From assembly GCA_029212785.1 (NCBI GenBank), contig JARGOG010000013.1:18776-82775 (forward strand): 64,000 nucleotides of DNA. Reading direction: 5' to 3'. Below the pieces are notes generated by a model, which had not been told where the DNA came from, searched no databases, and saw nothing but the letters and a program-made list of their open reading frames with translations. The position numbers were made by a program, and so were the translations under genes. Shown here piece after piece: positions 33,962 to 43,646 of the stretch (within the stretch, counting starts at the first letter, position 1; the number at the start of each line of letters is the position of its first letter). Origin of the DNA: Thalassobaculaceae bacterium (lineage in GTDB: Bacteria; Pseudomonadota; Alphaproteobacteria; Thalassobaculales; Thalassobaculaceae).

Positions 33962-34873
33962 CTACCGCAAAGCCGCCCACTGTCCGGACCGGACCATCGC
34001 CGCCACCTCTTCGCGCACGTGGCCGTACAGCGCTTGCATGGCCGGGTTCATCGGCCGCAGGTCGTTGCGGCAGAGCGACACGTTCCAGGTTAACTCCAGG
34101 CCGGAAATCGGCAGGGCCGAGACGTAGCCGCTCAGCAGTTCCTGGCGGACCGCGGTGAGCGGCAGCAGACTGAAGCCCTTTCCCTGATGGGCCAGCTCCA
34201 CCATGAGGCTCAGGGCATCCACCTCGACATACCGCGTGGGCTGAATTCCGGTGTCGTTGACGATCTTGCGGATGACATGCGGGATATGCGGAACGATGAG
34301 GGGGGCCTGATTGAGTTCCGCAAGGCTGATATGGTCCCGGCCACAATGCGCAGGGGCGCCGATCGCGAAGAGATTCTCCACGAGGAGCTCTGTCGCATCG
34401 ATGATGGTGCTGGGGCGCGGGCCATAAAGAATGGCCAGATCGATCGTGCCGCCGAGCAGCCATTCATGGAGGAAACTGCTGAAACCTTCCACGATCCGCA
34501 GGGACACGCCGGGATAGTCCTCGGCGAAGCGGTCGAGAAACGATCCGGCGAGGCGCGCCGCCATGGGAGCCGGAACGCCCAGCGTGACGCTGCCCGTGAT
34601 GCCCGGTCGCGTCTGCTTCCAGAGATCGCTTTCCAGCGTTTCCACATCCGTGAGAATGCGCTTGCACCGCCGGAACAGATGCGCGCCGGCATCGGTCAGA
34701 GCGACGCCATGGCCATGCCGGTGGAACAGCTTGGCACCGACGGCCTCTTCGAACCGTCGGATCTGCCGGCTGACTGCCGACTGGGACAGCTTCAGGACCG
34801 CGCCGGCCTTGCTGAGACTCTGTTGATCGGCCACATGCACGAAGACGCGCATCTGTCTGATATCCAAGCTCAT
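33962..34873 (-). CDS. LysR-type transcriptional regulator
   Basis: The 303-residue regulator has a standard N-terminal winged HTH (LDIRQMRVFVHVADQQSLSKAGAVLKLSQSAVSRQIRRFEEAVGAKLFHR) and a periplasmic-binding-like effector domain. It is convergent with the monooxygenase operon, and its upstream region faces a minus-strand NTF2-like gene 96 bases away. It could control either set. The effector is unknown. Confidence 0.93.
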   Translation of the reverse strand: MSLDIRQMRVFVHVADQQSLSKAGAVLKLSQSAVSRQIRRFEEAVGAKLFHRHGHGVALTDAGAHLFRRCKRILTDVETLESDLWKQTRPGITGSVTLGVPAPMAARLAGSFLDRFAEDYPGVSLRIVEGFSSFLHEWLLGGTIDLAILYGPRPSTIIDATELLVENLFAIGAPAHCGRDHISLAELNQAPLIVPHIPHVIRKIVNDTGIQPTRYVEVDALSLMVELAHQGKGFSLLPLTAVRQELLSGYVSALPISGLELTWNVSLCRNDLRPMNPAMQALYGHVREEVAAMVRSGQWAALR

Positions 34874-34969
34874 TACTCCGGTCCGTTGGAGACGTCTGAG
34901 CCGCTGCTTGCGCTCAATGCTGCCGGAAAGCCCCGATGCCGCTGTGCGCCCGCGGCAGGCGGGGTTGGT

Positions 34970-35593
34970 TCAGCCTTCCTTGAAGAACGGATCGGGCAGG
35001 GAGGGGTTGCGGAGTTTGGCGGCCGCCCCGGCGCCCGTTACCGGCAGACCGGTCGGGTCGATCAGGCCGAGTTGCACGAGCACGTTGGCCTGGTCCCACA
35101 GGATGTGCTCGTAGGAAACCTTGCCGTCCTCGATGCCGACGATCACGACGAAGACGACTTCGACCTTTTTGCCGGTCGGTTCGACGCCGGGAAGCATCCA
35201 GTCGATGGCGGTCGTATGGGTGAAGGAAATGATGAGTTCGTCGACCAGTCGCTCCTCGCTGTAGGTGCGCGAGATCGTCTCGAACGTCACGTCGGGCGGA
35301 AAGAACTGACCGATCAGTCGATTGGCGTAGAACGTCCGCACACCACTCGGCCCCTGGCCGCCCACCATGGTCGGGACGTTCACGAGATGCGGGTTGGGCG
35401 ACATGGTCGACAGCGTCTTGTCGAGGTCACCCGCCAGTTCGGCTTCCATGTGCGCGTTGAAGATGGCGTCGAGCTTCTTGATCAATGCCGGATCGGTCAT
35501 GGTGGTCGCTCCGCTGTCTTTGATTGCCGGAAAAACGCTGCCAACCATTGCGGTGGCGAGACCGGCGACTACGCTTCGTCTTCTTGAATCCAT
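34970..35593 (-). CDS. NTF2-like (SnoaL-type) protein with a twin-arginine-like N-terminus
   Basis: The 207-residue product has an N-terminus MDSRRRSVVAGLATAMVGSVFPA, an Arg-Arg-Arg motif before a hydrophobic stretch, as in Tat signal peptides. An NTF2/SnoaL-like alpha+beta barrel follows (DAIFNAHMEAELAGDLDKTLSTMSPNPHLVNVPTMVGGQGPSGVRTFYANRL). A later start at about residue 32 (MTDPAL) would give a cytoplasmic form. Relatives are polyketide-cyclase-like or ketosteroid-isomerase-like folds with varied functions. It is immediately downstream (75 bases) of a SAM methyltransferase and could be co-transcribed with it. Confidence 0.8.
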   Translation of the reverse strand: MDSRRRSVVAGLATAMVGSVFPAIKDSGATTMTDPALIKKLDAIFNAHMEAELAGDLDKTLSTMSPNPHLVNVPTMVGGQGPSGVRTFYANRLIGQFFPPDVTFETISRTYSEERLVDELIISFTHTTAIDWMLPGVEPTGKKVEVVFVVIVGIEDGKVSYEHILWDQANVLVQLGLIDPTGLPVTGAGAAAKLRNPSLPDPFFKEG

Positions 35594-35668
35594 GACACCT
35601 TCTTACGTTCTCTCCCGCCACATAGCCATCGGCATCTGCGGCTTCGATGTCTGCCGCCGGCCGGCGCG

Positions 35669-36313
35669 TCACGTCGCGCCGACGACTCCGTAGATGATCT
35701 GGACCTTGGTGCCGAACTCTGGATTTCCGGGGATGTAGGGCATCGGATCCGTCGTCTCGAGGCGCTTGAGGACAGCGTCGTTCACGAGACCGTTCAGCGT
35801 GCCTTCGTAGTCTCGGCTGCCCCAGAAGTCGTCACGGCAGGTGAATACGGCGACGCCACCCGGTCGCAGCACCCGCATCCAGTCGCGCAGCAGCGGCGCC
35901 TCTTCGACATAGGTCAGCACACCGACACACAGAATCCCGTCCAGACTGTCGGTCTCCAGCGGCAACGGGCCGTTCAGGTCGACCGGTTTCAGCTCGGCAT
36001 AGATGCCTTTCGAGCGGGCGACATCCAGGCTCGCGGTCGACATGTCGAACCCGGTCAGCGGTCCCGCGAAGCCCGCCGCCCGCAGGGCGACGCCGGTCAT
36101 GCCGGTTCCACAGCCGCAATCGAGCACGCGCGCTCCGCCGACATCGCCCAGATGTCTGGCGAGCAGTTCGGCGGCGCGGGTGGGGGCTTCGTAGCCCCAG
36201 TCCGCGAGCTCGCGGTCATAGTCACTGGCCCAGGCGTCGTAGCTCGCGGCGTTGGTGGCGCCGTCCATGGACACCTGTCCGTCACTGCGGATGATCTTGT
36301 CGTGATTGGTCAC
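35669..36313 (-). CDS. Class I SAM-dependent methyltransferase
   Basis: The 214-residue methyltransferase has motif I VLDCGCGTGMTGVAL (about 64-78), then the acidic loop GFDMSTASLDVARSKGIYAELKPVDLNG and motif post-I SLDGILCVGVLTYVEEAPLLRDWMRVLRPGGVAVF. It has a Methyltransf_11/25-type fold with no clear target. The GTG start follows GGGGAG. It lies between a putative sugar O-methyltransferase (upstream) and the NTF2-like gene, all on the minus strand. Confidence 0.88.
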   Translation of the reverse strand: MTNHDKIIRSDGQVSMDGATNAASYDAWASDYDRELADWGYEAPTRAAELLARHLGDVGGARVLDCGCGTGMTGVALRAAGFAGPLTGFDMSTASLDVARSKGIYAELKPVDLNGPLPLETDSLDGILCVGVLTYVEEAPLLRDWMRVLRPGGVAVFTCRDDFWGSRDYEGTLNGLVNDAVLKRLETTDPMPYIPGNPEFGTKVQIIYGVVGAT

Positions 36314-36445
36314 TGTGGCTCCCCGTCCGGTCTTGGTGATCTCGCTTCGGGTGAGCGGCCAAGCCTAACGCGGTGAGGGCGGAAGTCGACCCCCTCGAAT
36401 ACGGGCTTCGGCGTCTTCAGGCCGTTCGGCAGGAGGAAATCGGCG

Positions 36446-37708
36446 TCAGCCGGCGTCCGTCTTGCGCTCGGCCACCGTCTCGACCCAGCGGTCGTCGAAC
36501 ACCATTTCCCGAACGATCTTGAATTGATCATTGAAGCTGTAGCGGCTGGCCGGAATGTGCACGGTCTTGTCGCCGGGGGAAATGACTTCCCGGTTCAGAT
36601 GGTAGAGCTTCCGGGCTTGGAAATGGCGCATGACGTCGCCGTAGAAGCGATGGTTGCGGGCGTCCATGTGCTGGAAACTCATCGAATTGAACACGACCGA
36701 GGCCCGCCCCTTGAACTCGCCCAGACGCCACGGCGGGATGACGATGACGCGACAGCCCTCGGGCGGTCGGATCGGTCCCTCGAAAGCGCCGTAGACCTGC
36801 TCTCCGAAATGCGATCGCAGATAGGCATAGGTCAGGATCAGATTCACGGGTAGATCAGTCAGCATATAGACCACATCCGGTCGGATCCGCAGCAGCCGCG
36901 ATGCGGCAGCACCGAAGCCGCCGCCGACCTCCAGGACAGATCCGTTCTCCGGCACGAGCCCGCTGAGGCGGCAGGCATAGTAGGTCGACTGCAGACTCTT
37001 GGCGGTGACGGTGCCGATACCCGGGATATCGAAGACGCGGGCACCGAACCGGTCGTCGTCCAGGATCAAGGCATCCGCTACGTTCAGCGTCCGGCTCAGG
37101 GGAGTGTTCTTCGGGTCTTCCGCCACGGCCTTGTGCAGGCGGCGGAACAGACCGCCTCGGGTCGTCGAGAGAATTGGCCGCCACACCTTAAGATCGGCCT
37201 CGGTGACGTCCGGGTAGAAGGTCGAGAAATCCAGCCGTGCGAAATCTATCGGACAGTCAGGGACGGTTTGCGTGCCGCTGGAAACCTCCGATCGACGAAA
37301 GTTGGCCAGGTGTTCGACCGTCAGAGGGATGGAGAACTTCGATACCTCGATCGACGACGGCGTCCAGGCTTCGGTGCGCCGTCGGTTCGTCTCCTCGAGC
37401 AGGCGATGATAGACGTCGACCAGTGGCGGAAGGTCGACGTCGAACCGTTTCGCCGGCGGCACCGCTTCGGGTGCGCGCGGGATCCAGTTGGGAATACTGG
37501 ATGCACGGTCCAGGACGTTGAGGCACGACAAGGCGTTGGCAAGCCCCCTGGGGTCGTTGGGCGCGAGGATATGTCGGCGAAGCCCCTGACGCGCGGCGGC
37601 CAAACGATCACCGTTCCACCAGGATTGCAGAAGGGATTCGTAGGCCGCCGGGTTCGCGGGGTCCCGCATTGCCTGCATCCGGACAGCCGAAGTTGGCTCC
37701 ATGTCCAT
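36446..37708 (-). CDS. Putative sugar O-methyltransferase
   Basis: The 420-residue protein matches the 'putative sugar O-methyltransferase' family: TLNVADALILDDDRFGARVFDIPGIGTVTAKSLQSTYYACRLSGLVPENGSVLEVGGGFGAAASRLL contains SAM motif I (LEVGGGFG). MLTDLPVNLILTYAYLRSHFGEQVYG and the NSMSFQHMDARNHRFYGDV region follow. I chose the start at 37708 (MDMEPT) because GGAG lies 6 bases before it; a GTG 51 bases upstream is also open. Such enzymes decorate capsule, LPS or exopolysaccharide sugars. No glycosyltransferases are nearby. Confidence 0.72.
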   Translation of the reverse strand: MDMEPTSAVRMQAMRDPANPAAYESLLQSWWNGDRLAAARQGLRRHILAPNDPRGLANALSCLNVLDRASSIPNWIPRAPEAVPPAKRFDVDLPPLVDVYHRLLEETNRRRTEAWTPSSIEVSKFSIPLTVEHLANFRRSEVSSGTQTVPDCPIDFARLDFSTFYPDVTEADLKVWRPILSTTRGGLFRRLHKAVAEDPKNTPLSRTLNVADALILDDDRFGARVFDIPGIGTVTAKSLQSTYYACRLSGLVPENGSVLEVGGGFGAAASRLLRIRPDVVYMLTDLPVNLILTYAYLRSHFGEQVYGAFEGPIRPPEGCRVIVIPPWRLGEFKGRASVVFNSMSFQHMDARNHRFYGDVMRHFQARKLYHLNREVISPGDKTVHIPASRYSFNDQFKIVREMVFDDRWVETVAERKTDAG

Positions 37709-37839
37709 GCGCTCCAATCTCCGGCACCAAGCATCCCTAACGACATCGTTTGTTGGCACGAGTCGCCTATCGATGTCACGGGAACTCGGCTTATCCTCAC
37801 GGAAAACGACGTCAACAAAGCGAGTGGGAGGACTGTGAG

Positions 37840-38823
37840 ATGCGGATGCGTAAACTCGGCGGAAGCGGGATTGACGTTCCGGTCATCGGGCTCGGCTGCA
37901 TGGTGATGCCCGGGTTCTACGCTGCCGGAAGTGAAGAGGAGTCGATCGCGACACTGCATCGCGCGGCGGAGATCGGCGTGACGATGCTCGATAGTTCGGA
38001 CCTGTACGGCAACGGCAAGAACGAGGAACTGATCGGCCGGGCCATCGCCGGGCGACGGGATGGGTATTTCATCGTCACCAAATTCGGCAACGTGCGGACA
38101 CCCGACGGCAAGCCCTCCGTCGACGGGCGGCCGGACTATGTCCAGCAGGCCTGCGAGGCGAGCCTGAAGCGGCTGAACATCGACACTATCGACCTGTACT
38201 ACCAGCATCGGGTCGATCCGACGGTGCCGATCGAGGAGACCGTGGGCGCGATGGGGCGGCTGGTCGAGCAAGGCAAGGTCCGGTTCATCGGTCTGTCCGA
38301 GGCGGCACCCGGCACCATCCGCCGCGGCCACGCAACCTTTCCCGTCGCCGCCGTGCAGACGGAGTATTCGCTGTGGAGCCGGGACGTGGAGGACGAGGTG
38401 TTGCCGCTGACGAAGGAGCTCGGCATCGCCTTTGTCGCCTATTCGCCTCTGGGGCGCGGGATCTTCGGCGGCGAGGTCACCGGTGCCGACAGTCTGGCCG
38501 AGGGCGATAGGCGGCGCGACCATCCCCGGTTCCAGGGCGCGGCCCTCGAACGCAATCTCAAGCTGCTGGAACCGGTGCGGGCGCTGGCCGAGAAGAAGGA
38601 TGCGACGGTGGCGCAGATCGCGATCGCCTGGGTGCTGGCTCGCGGCGACAACGTCATCGCCATCCCGGGTACCCGAAAGATCCCGCATCTGGAAGCGAAC
38701 GCCGCCGCCGCCGCTATCGAGTTGTCACCGCAGGAGGTCGCCGCGCTGGATGCCGCCATCCCACCGGGGGCCGCTGAGGGCACGCGCTATCCGGCGGGGC
38801 AGTTGGCGATGCTGAACCGCTGA
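37840..38823 (+). CDS. Aldo/keto reductase
   Basis: The 327-residue (alpha/beta)8 NADPH reductase has the classic set: Asp in MLDSSDLYGNGKNEELIGRA (catalytic Tyr within DLYG), KFGN, and the His in DLYYQHRVDPTVPIEETV. SEAAPGTIRRG and VAAVQTEYSLWSRD follow, then the cofactor loop IPGTRKIPHLEANAAA. It reduces aldehydes or ketones. GGGAGG precedes the ATG at good spacing. It stands alone on the plus strand between minus-strand genes. Confidence 0.93.
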   Translation: MRMRKLGGSGIDVPVIGLGCMVMPGFYAAGSEEESIATLHRAAEIGVTMLDSSDLYGNGKNEELIGRAIAGRRDGYFIVTKFGNVRTPDGKPSVDGRPDYVQQACEASLKRLNIDTIDLYYQHRVDPTVPIEETVGAMGRLVEQGKVRFIGLSEAAPGTIRRGHATFPVAAVQTEYSLWSRDVEDEVLPLTKELGIAFVAYSPLGRGIFGGEVTGADSLAEGDRRRDHPRFQGAALERNLKLLEPVRALAEKKDATVAQIAIAWVLARGDNVIAIPGTRKIPHLEANAAAAAIELSPQEVAALDAAIPPGAAEGTRYPAGQLAMLNR

Positions 38824-38860
38824 GCCGAACCGATGTGCGCGCGCCCTCAGGCCGCTTGGG

Positions 38861-40045
38861 TTACGCTGCCTGGGTGCCCCCCCGGGCCAGGGCCTTGGCG
38901 GGGTCGACGAACGGCACGGCGACGACCATCGCCGCGCGGGGGCCGAGCGGCGTGTCGACGATGACGCCGGTGCCGAGCGCAGCATCGCCGATCGGGGCAT
39001 AGCCGAGGCCGATGTTGCGGTGCAGGCGCGGCGAGTAGATGGCGCTGGTCACCACGCCGTCGTTGCCCTCGCCGCCGAAGCGGGCGTTCCAGTGCTGCAG
39101 GTTGGCGGGGATCGGATCGCCGAGGATCTCGATCCCGACCAGCTTGCGGGTGACGCCGCGCGCGGCGATGAGCCTTAGGGCGTCCTTGCCGACATAGTCC
39201 GCCTCGATGTCGAGGGAGACGAGACGGTCCAGTCCAAGCTCGAACGGGTTGTTCTCCGCCGTCATGTCAGCGCCATAGGACAGCAGCCCGGCCTCGATCC
39301 GCCGGATGGCGTTGGGGCCGGACGGCGCCACGCCGAGGTCGGATCCAAGTTCGAACAACCGCTCCCACAACGCGTCGCCGTAGCGGCCGTCGCGCAGGAA
39401 AATCTCGTAGCCGAATTCGCCCGACCATCCGGTGCGGGCCACCACGACGGGGGCACCATCCAGTTCCGTTTCGACAAACCGGAAATATTTCAGCGTGTCG
39501 ATCCAGTCGCCGAACACCCGCTTCATCAGCGTGCCGGCCTTCGGTCCCTGGATCTGCAGCGGCGAGACGTCGGGCTCGGTCACGGTGACGTCCCAGGAAC
39601 CGGCGCGAGCCAAGGCCTTGGCCCAGAGCAGCAGATCGCCATCGGCCAGTGACAGCCAATACCGGTCCTCGGCCAGCTTCAGCAGCACCGGATCGCTCAG
39701 CACGCCGCCGTCATGGTCGCAGAGCAACACGTACTTCGCCTGTCCGATCTGCATCTTCGAAAGATCGCGGGGCGTCAGGTACTGAGTGAAAGCCGCGGCC
39801 TCCGGGCCGGTGATCTCGACCTGACGCTCGCCGGCAACGTCCCAGACCGTGACATCCTGGACCAGCGACCAGTAGTCGGCCTCGCCGCGGTACGAAACCG
39901 GCATGTACATGTGGTTGTAGATCGTGAACGCACGCGCCCCCCAGCGTCGGGTGGCGGCGTAGTAGGGGGAGGTGCGCACGCGTGGCCCGAAGACGAGGGT
40001 GGGGGCGGCGGCATCGGCGTCAAGCGTGTCGGCCAGGGTGATCAT
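38861..40045 (-). CDS. dmdA: DmdA-like dimethylsulfoniopropionate demethylase (GcvT family)
   Basis: The 394-residue GcvT-fold enzyme resembles DmdA strongly as I recall it. It has [99 protein letters not shown] and [36 protein letters not shown] comes near the C-terminal domain. DmdA transfers a methyl group of DMSP to tetrahydrofolate, giving methylmercaptopropionate. Other GcvT paralogues act on glycine derivatives, so substrate assignment needs a tree. The start at 40045 has GAGGAG upstream; an in-frame start at 40294 is also equipped with one. Confidence 0.8.
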   Translation of the reverse strand: MITLADTLDADAAAPTLVFGPRVRTSPYYAATRRWGARAFTIYNHMYMPVSYRGEADYWSLVQDVTVWDVAGERQVEITGPEAAAFTQYLTPRDLSKMQIGQAKYVLLCDHDGGVLSDPVLLKLAEDRYWLSLADGDLLLWAKALARAGSWDVTVTEPDVSPLQIQGPKAGTLMKRVFGDWIDTLKYFRFVETELDGAPVVVARTGWSGEFGYEIFLRDGRYGDALWERLFELGSDLGVAPSGPNAIRRIEAGLLSYGADMTAENNPFELGLDRLVSLDIEADYVGKDALRLIAARGVTRKLVGIEILGDPIPANLQHWNARFGGEGNDGVVTSAIYSPRLHRNIGLGYAPIGDAALGTGVIVDTPLGPRAAMVVAVPFVDPAKALARGGTQAA

Positions 40046-40294
40046 GGGGTCAATCTCCTCACCTTCAGTCGCCGGCTTTCCAACCGACTCTGCTTTGTCC
40101 ATCCGCCCTTCTTTTAGGAATACTGAGTGATCTGTCTGTTCCGGACGCGACTGCCCGTTCGGATATGAATAACTATGGGTAAATTGTTTTGAATCCGACA
40201 GAAATTCAGAATCTAATTCATTCCCGACATGTAGTATGTCGTGAATATCTGTGTTGTGTCGAATTTCGAATATTTGATTGTTCCAGTCCGACAT
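40046..40294 (-). other. Low-GC in-frame N-terminal extension or leader of the DmdA-like gene
   Basis: The frame continues open upstream for 83 codons to an ATG at 40294 that has GAGGAG six bases before it. The extension reads as hydrophilic protein ([16 protein letters not shown]...) but uses A/T-ending codons (aat, caa, ata, gaa, tta, tct), unlike the GC-rich genes around it. It also holds a CGACAT-gtagt-ATGTCG inverted repeat (40225-40241). It may be a true extension, a separate leader peptide in frame, or the remnant of a foreign fragment. Confidence 0.45.
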
Positions 40295-40433
40295 TTGTAG
40301 CTCCTCTGTCATCACGTCGAGGGGCCGGTCGGTGCCGAAGCGCTTTAGCTTTTGTTGACCCGGAGCAAGCTGCCCCTCAAATCACCGGGGGTCCGTCAGG
40401 GGGACCAGGCCAGAAACCAACAATATGGACGGA

Positions 40434-40473
40434 TAAAAAAATCCGCCCAGGAAAGCCATGCGACCGGGCGGAT
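40434..40473 (-). terminator. Rho-independent terminator after the EamA transporter gene
   Basis: On the minus strand the hairpin ATCCGCCC...GGGCGGAT (8-bp perfect stem) is followed by a run of seven Ts. It lies about 90 bases past the EamA stop. The remaining bases between the two genes show no other clear element; DmdA transcription should start between here and 40294. Confidence 0.9.
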
Positions 40474-40563
40474 TCATCGATCCGTTTAGCCGCATTTGTT
40501 AAGCGCCCGCAAGCAGGATGCAAATCGGCGCTGGCTTGAAAATGCGACGGAGCCGCCGTCCGG

Positions 40564-41469
40564 TCAAGCAGATTTCGCCCGGCGCCTGACCACGGTTTCG
40601 CGGTGCCAGATATACAGGCCGCTGGCGACCACCAACGCGGCACCGGCAAAGGTCCAGGTCCCCGGCACATCGCCCCACACCAGCATGCCCAGCAGGATCG
40701 CCCAGAGCAGGCAGGTGTATTTGAACGGCCCGACGAGGCCGACCTCGCCGAACCTCAGGCTTTCGATCATCAGGCCTTGAGCGACGGCGACGAGGGTGGC
40801 GGTGACGACGAAGAGCAGGGCATCGGCCGCGGTCAACGCCACCCAGCCGAAGGGCAAGGTGAGCAGCCCGGCGAAGGAGAGGATCCCGGTCGACAGGATC
40901 AGCATCATCAGCGTCGATTCCCCGCCGGTGCCCATCTTGCGCGTGACGATATCGCGCATCGCACCGACGAAGGCGGCGACGATCGGAATCAGGGCGACGA
41001 TCCGGAACATCTCCGGCGTCGGACGGACCATGACGACGACGCCGGCGAAACCGACGGCGACGGCACTCCAGCGCCGCCAGCCCACCGGCTCCGCCAGCAA
41101 CAGGGCGGCAAGCGCGGTACCGAAGATCGGGCCGGCGAAGGAGATCGCGATGGCGTCGGCGATCGGCAGCAGCCAGAGCGAGGTGACGAACAGGAATGTC
41201 GAGACCGACATCAGCCCGCCGCGTGCCAGCTGCAACGGCCAGCTGCGCACCTTCAGCACCGAGAGCCGGCCGGACGCGGCCGCCCAGCCATAGACCAGAA
41301 TCACCACCAGCCCGCCGCGGATCGCCAGGACCTGGCCGATCGGGTAGCGCTCGGTCAACCATTTGGCGATAGCGTCGTTGACCGTGAGGATCGCGGCCGC
41401 GGCGACCATCATCAGGATGGCCTTGGCGGGCGCGGAGGAACCGGAGGTGGGCAGGGCGGAAGCAACCAT
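40564..41469 (-). CDS. EamA/DMT superfamily transporter
   Basis: The 301-residue protein has ten hydrophobic helices and two EamA repeats (first IGQVLAIRGGLVVILVYGWAA with LLLAEPVGWRRWSAVAVGFAGVVV; second LMMLILSTGILSFAGLLTLPFGW with ILLGMLVWGDVPGTWTFAGAALVVASGLYIWHRE). It is likely an inner-membrane metabolite exporter or importer. The substrate cannot be inferred. It is transcribed toward the DmdA-like gene but separated from it by a strong terminator, and divergent from the ABC-F gene. Confidence 0.9.
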   Translation of the reverse strand: MVASALPTSGSSAPAKAILMMVAAAAILTVNDAIAKWLTERYPIGQVLAIRGGLVVILVYGWAAASGRLSVLKVRSWPLQLARGGLMSVSTFLFVTSLWLLPIADAIAISFAGPIFGTALAALLLAEPVGWRRWSAVAVGFAGVVVMVRPTPEMFRIVALIPIVAAFVGAMRDIVTRKMGTGGESTLMMLILSTGILSFAGLLTLPFGWVALTAADALLFVVTATLVAVAQGLMIESLRFGEVGLVGPFKYTCLLWAILLGMLVWGDVPGTWTFAGAALVVASGLYIWHRETVVRRRAKSA

Positions 41470-41733
41470 TGCATCAAGTCATACGCCCGGGGTGCGGGCG
41501 AGGGAAGACGGGGAACGGGCCGGTCCCGTCGCCGGATCGGCTGATTATTCGACAGACCGCTATCCTGAACGGGATGCGGGGCCCACATGTCGAAAGACCG
41601 GGCGTCTCCCGATAGGGCGCTGTCAGCGGACATGCGGGTCCTGAATCAGGTTCTGGACCACGAAGGCGCATCGATCGGATGCATGCTCGGTTCCCGCTTG
41701 GCCGGCTCCCGCAAGCGGTGCTATCACCCGGCC

Positions 41734-43620
41734 ATGCTGTCGATCAAAAACATCACCGTGCGCGTCGCCGGGCGGGTCCTGCTTGAGAATGCCACCGCGA
41801 CCATCCCCCCCGGCCACCGGGTCGGGCTGGTCGGCCGCAACGGCACTGGAAAATCCACCCTGCTCAAGGTCATTGTCGGCGAGTTGCAGACCGACGCCGG
41901 TTCGGTCAGCATCACCGGCCCGTTCGCGCTCAACAACGCGATTGGCTGGGTGCGTCAGGAGGCGCCGGGCGGTGGCGAGACGCCGATCGAGCACGTGCTT
42001 GCCGCCGACAAGGAGCGCGCCGAGCTGCTCGATGAGGCGGAGACGGCGACCGAGCCGTTCCGCATTGCCGAGATCCAAACCCGACTGGTCGATATCGACG
42101 CCCATGCCGCCCCGGCGCGGGCGGCGCGCATCCTGGCCGGCCTCGGCTTCTCCGAGGCGATGCAGAAGCGGCCGTTGTCGGAGTATTCCGGCGGCTGGCG
42201 GATGCGCGTGGCGCTCGCCGGCGTGCTGTTCCAGGAGCCGGAACTGCTGCTGCTGGACGAGCCGACCAACCATCTCGACCTCGAGACGACGGTCTGGCTC
42301 GAACAACACCTCAAGGCCTATCCGAAGACCCTGATCATCGTCAGCCACGACCGCGACCTGCTGAACTCGGTGCCGACGACGATCCTGCATGTCGACCGGT
42401 TGGGTCTGACCCAATACACCGGCAACTACGACACCTTCGAGAGGATGCGCGAGGAGAGGCTCGGCCAGATTGAGGCCGAGCGCACCAAGCAGGACGCCCA
42501 GCGCAAGCACCTCCAGGCCTTCGTCGACCGCTTCCGCTACAAGGCGTCGAAGGCCCGTCAGGCGCAGAGCCGGATCAAGATGCTGGAGAAGATGGACGTG
42601 ATCCCGGCCGCCGTGGGCGATCCGGAGACCCGGTTCCGCTTCCCCGAACCGGAGGAGCTGGCACCGCCGCTGATCGCGGTCGACAAGGCGTCGATCGCCT
42701 ACGAGCCGGGCAAGCCGATCCTCCGACATCTCGACTTGCGCCTGGACCCCGACGACCGCATCGGTCTGCTGGGCGCCAACGGCAACGGCAAGACCACGCT
42801 TGCCCGCATGATCGCCGACGAACTTCAGGTTGCGAGCGGCGAAGTCCATCGCGCCGCGAAACTGCGGGTCGGCTATGTCGCTCAACACCATGCCGACGAG
42901 TTGGATCCGAACGACACGGCGGTCGAACACCTGACGCGGCGGCTTAAAGGCCAGGCGGTCGATCGGGTGCGGGCGCGGCTCGGCTCCGTCGGACTGACCC
43001 AGGACAAGCAGACGACGCGGGTCGGCGCCCTGTCCGGCGGCGAGAAGGCGCGGCTGTCGCTGGCGCTGGTGATGGCCGACGATCCGCATGTGCTGGTGCT
43101 CGACGAGCCGACCAACCACCTGGACATCGACGCCCGCACCGCGTTGGTTCAGGCGATGAACGATTTCTCCGGCGCGGTCATCCTGATCAGCCATGACCGG
43201 CGCCTGATGGAGCTGACGGTCGACCGGCTATGGCTGGTTGCCGACGGCACGGTGTCCCGGTTCGACGGCGATCTTGCCGCCTATCGCGACCGCATCCGCG
43301 ACGATCGTCGGGGCGAGAAGAACCGCGACAAGGACGGTGAGAAGGTCAACAAGAAGGACCTGCGCCGCCAGAACGCGGAGAGTCGGCGCCAGTCCGCGGA
43401 ACTGCGCAAAAAGGCGAAGGATGCGGAAAAGGCGCTGGAGAAGCTGGTGAAAGAGCGCGAAGGGGTGGTCGCCAAGTTGGGCGACTCCTCGACCTATGAC
43501 GGGTCGACCTCAGAGCTTCAGCGCCTGATTCATAAAAAGGCGGAACTCGACGCCGCCATCGACAAGGCCGAGGAATACTGGCTGGCAACCGCCGAGGCGC
43601 TGGAATCGACAGCGGCCTGA
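41734..43620 (+). CDS. ABC-F family ATPase (Uup-like)
   Basis: The 628-residue soluble twin-ATPase has Walker A motifs GRNGTGKST and GANGNGKTT and signature motifs YSGGWRMR and LSGGEKAR. Walker B segments LLLLDEPTNHLD and VLVLDEPTNHLD are both present. An ABC-F linker rich in charged residues lies between (FRYKASKARQAQSRIKML). A long C-terminal coiled coil (about 530-620) is rich in Lys/Glu/Arg, as in Uup. ABC-F proteins act on ribosomes or related RNP. The start at 41734 begins the domain; no Shine-Dalgarno is visible. It is followed 26 bases later by the multi-rhodanese gene. Confidence 0.92.
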   Translation: MLSIKNITVRVAGRVLLENATATIPPGHRVGLVGRNGTGKSTLLKVIVGELQTDAGSVSITGPFALNNAIGWVRQEAPGGGETPIEHVLAADKERAELLDEAETATEPFRIAEIQTRLVDIDAHAAPARAARILAGLGFSEAMQKRPLSEYSGGWRMRVALAGVLFQEPELLLLDEPTNHLDLETTVWLEQHLKAYPKTLIIVSHDRDLLNSVPTTILHVDRLGLTQYTGNYDTFERMREERLGQIEAERTKQDAQRKHLQAFVDRFRYKASKARQAQSRIKMLEKMDVIPAAVGDPETRFRFPEPEELAPPLIAVDKASIAYEPGKPILRHLDLRLDPDDRIGLLGANGNGKTTLARMIADELQVASGEVHRAAKLRVGYVAQHHADELDPNDTAVEHLTRRLKGQAVDRVRARLGSVGLTQDKQTTRVGALSGGEKARLSLALVMADDPHVLVLDEPTNHLDIDARTALVQAMNDFSGAVILISHDRRLMELTVDRLWLVADGTVSRFDGDLAAYRDRIRDDRRGEKNRDKDGEKVNKKDLRRQNAESRRQSAELRKKAKDAEKALEKLVKEREGVVAKLGDSSTYDGSTSELQRLIHKKAELDAAIDKAEEYWLATAEALESTAA

Positions 43621-43646
43621 TCAGGCGGATCAAGGAGGAAACGGGA

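Noticed and set aside
40046..40430. Glycine or SAM riboswitch upstream of the GcvT/DmdA-like gene
   Set aside because: I could not find conserved riboswitch core elements; the region instead remains an open frame with its own ribosome site.
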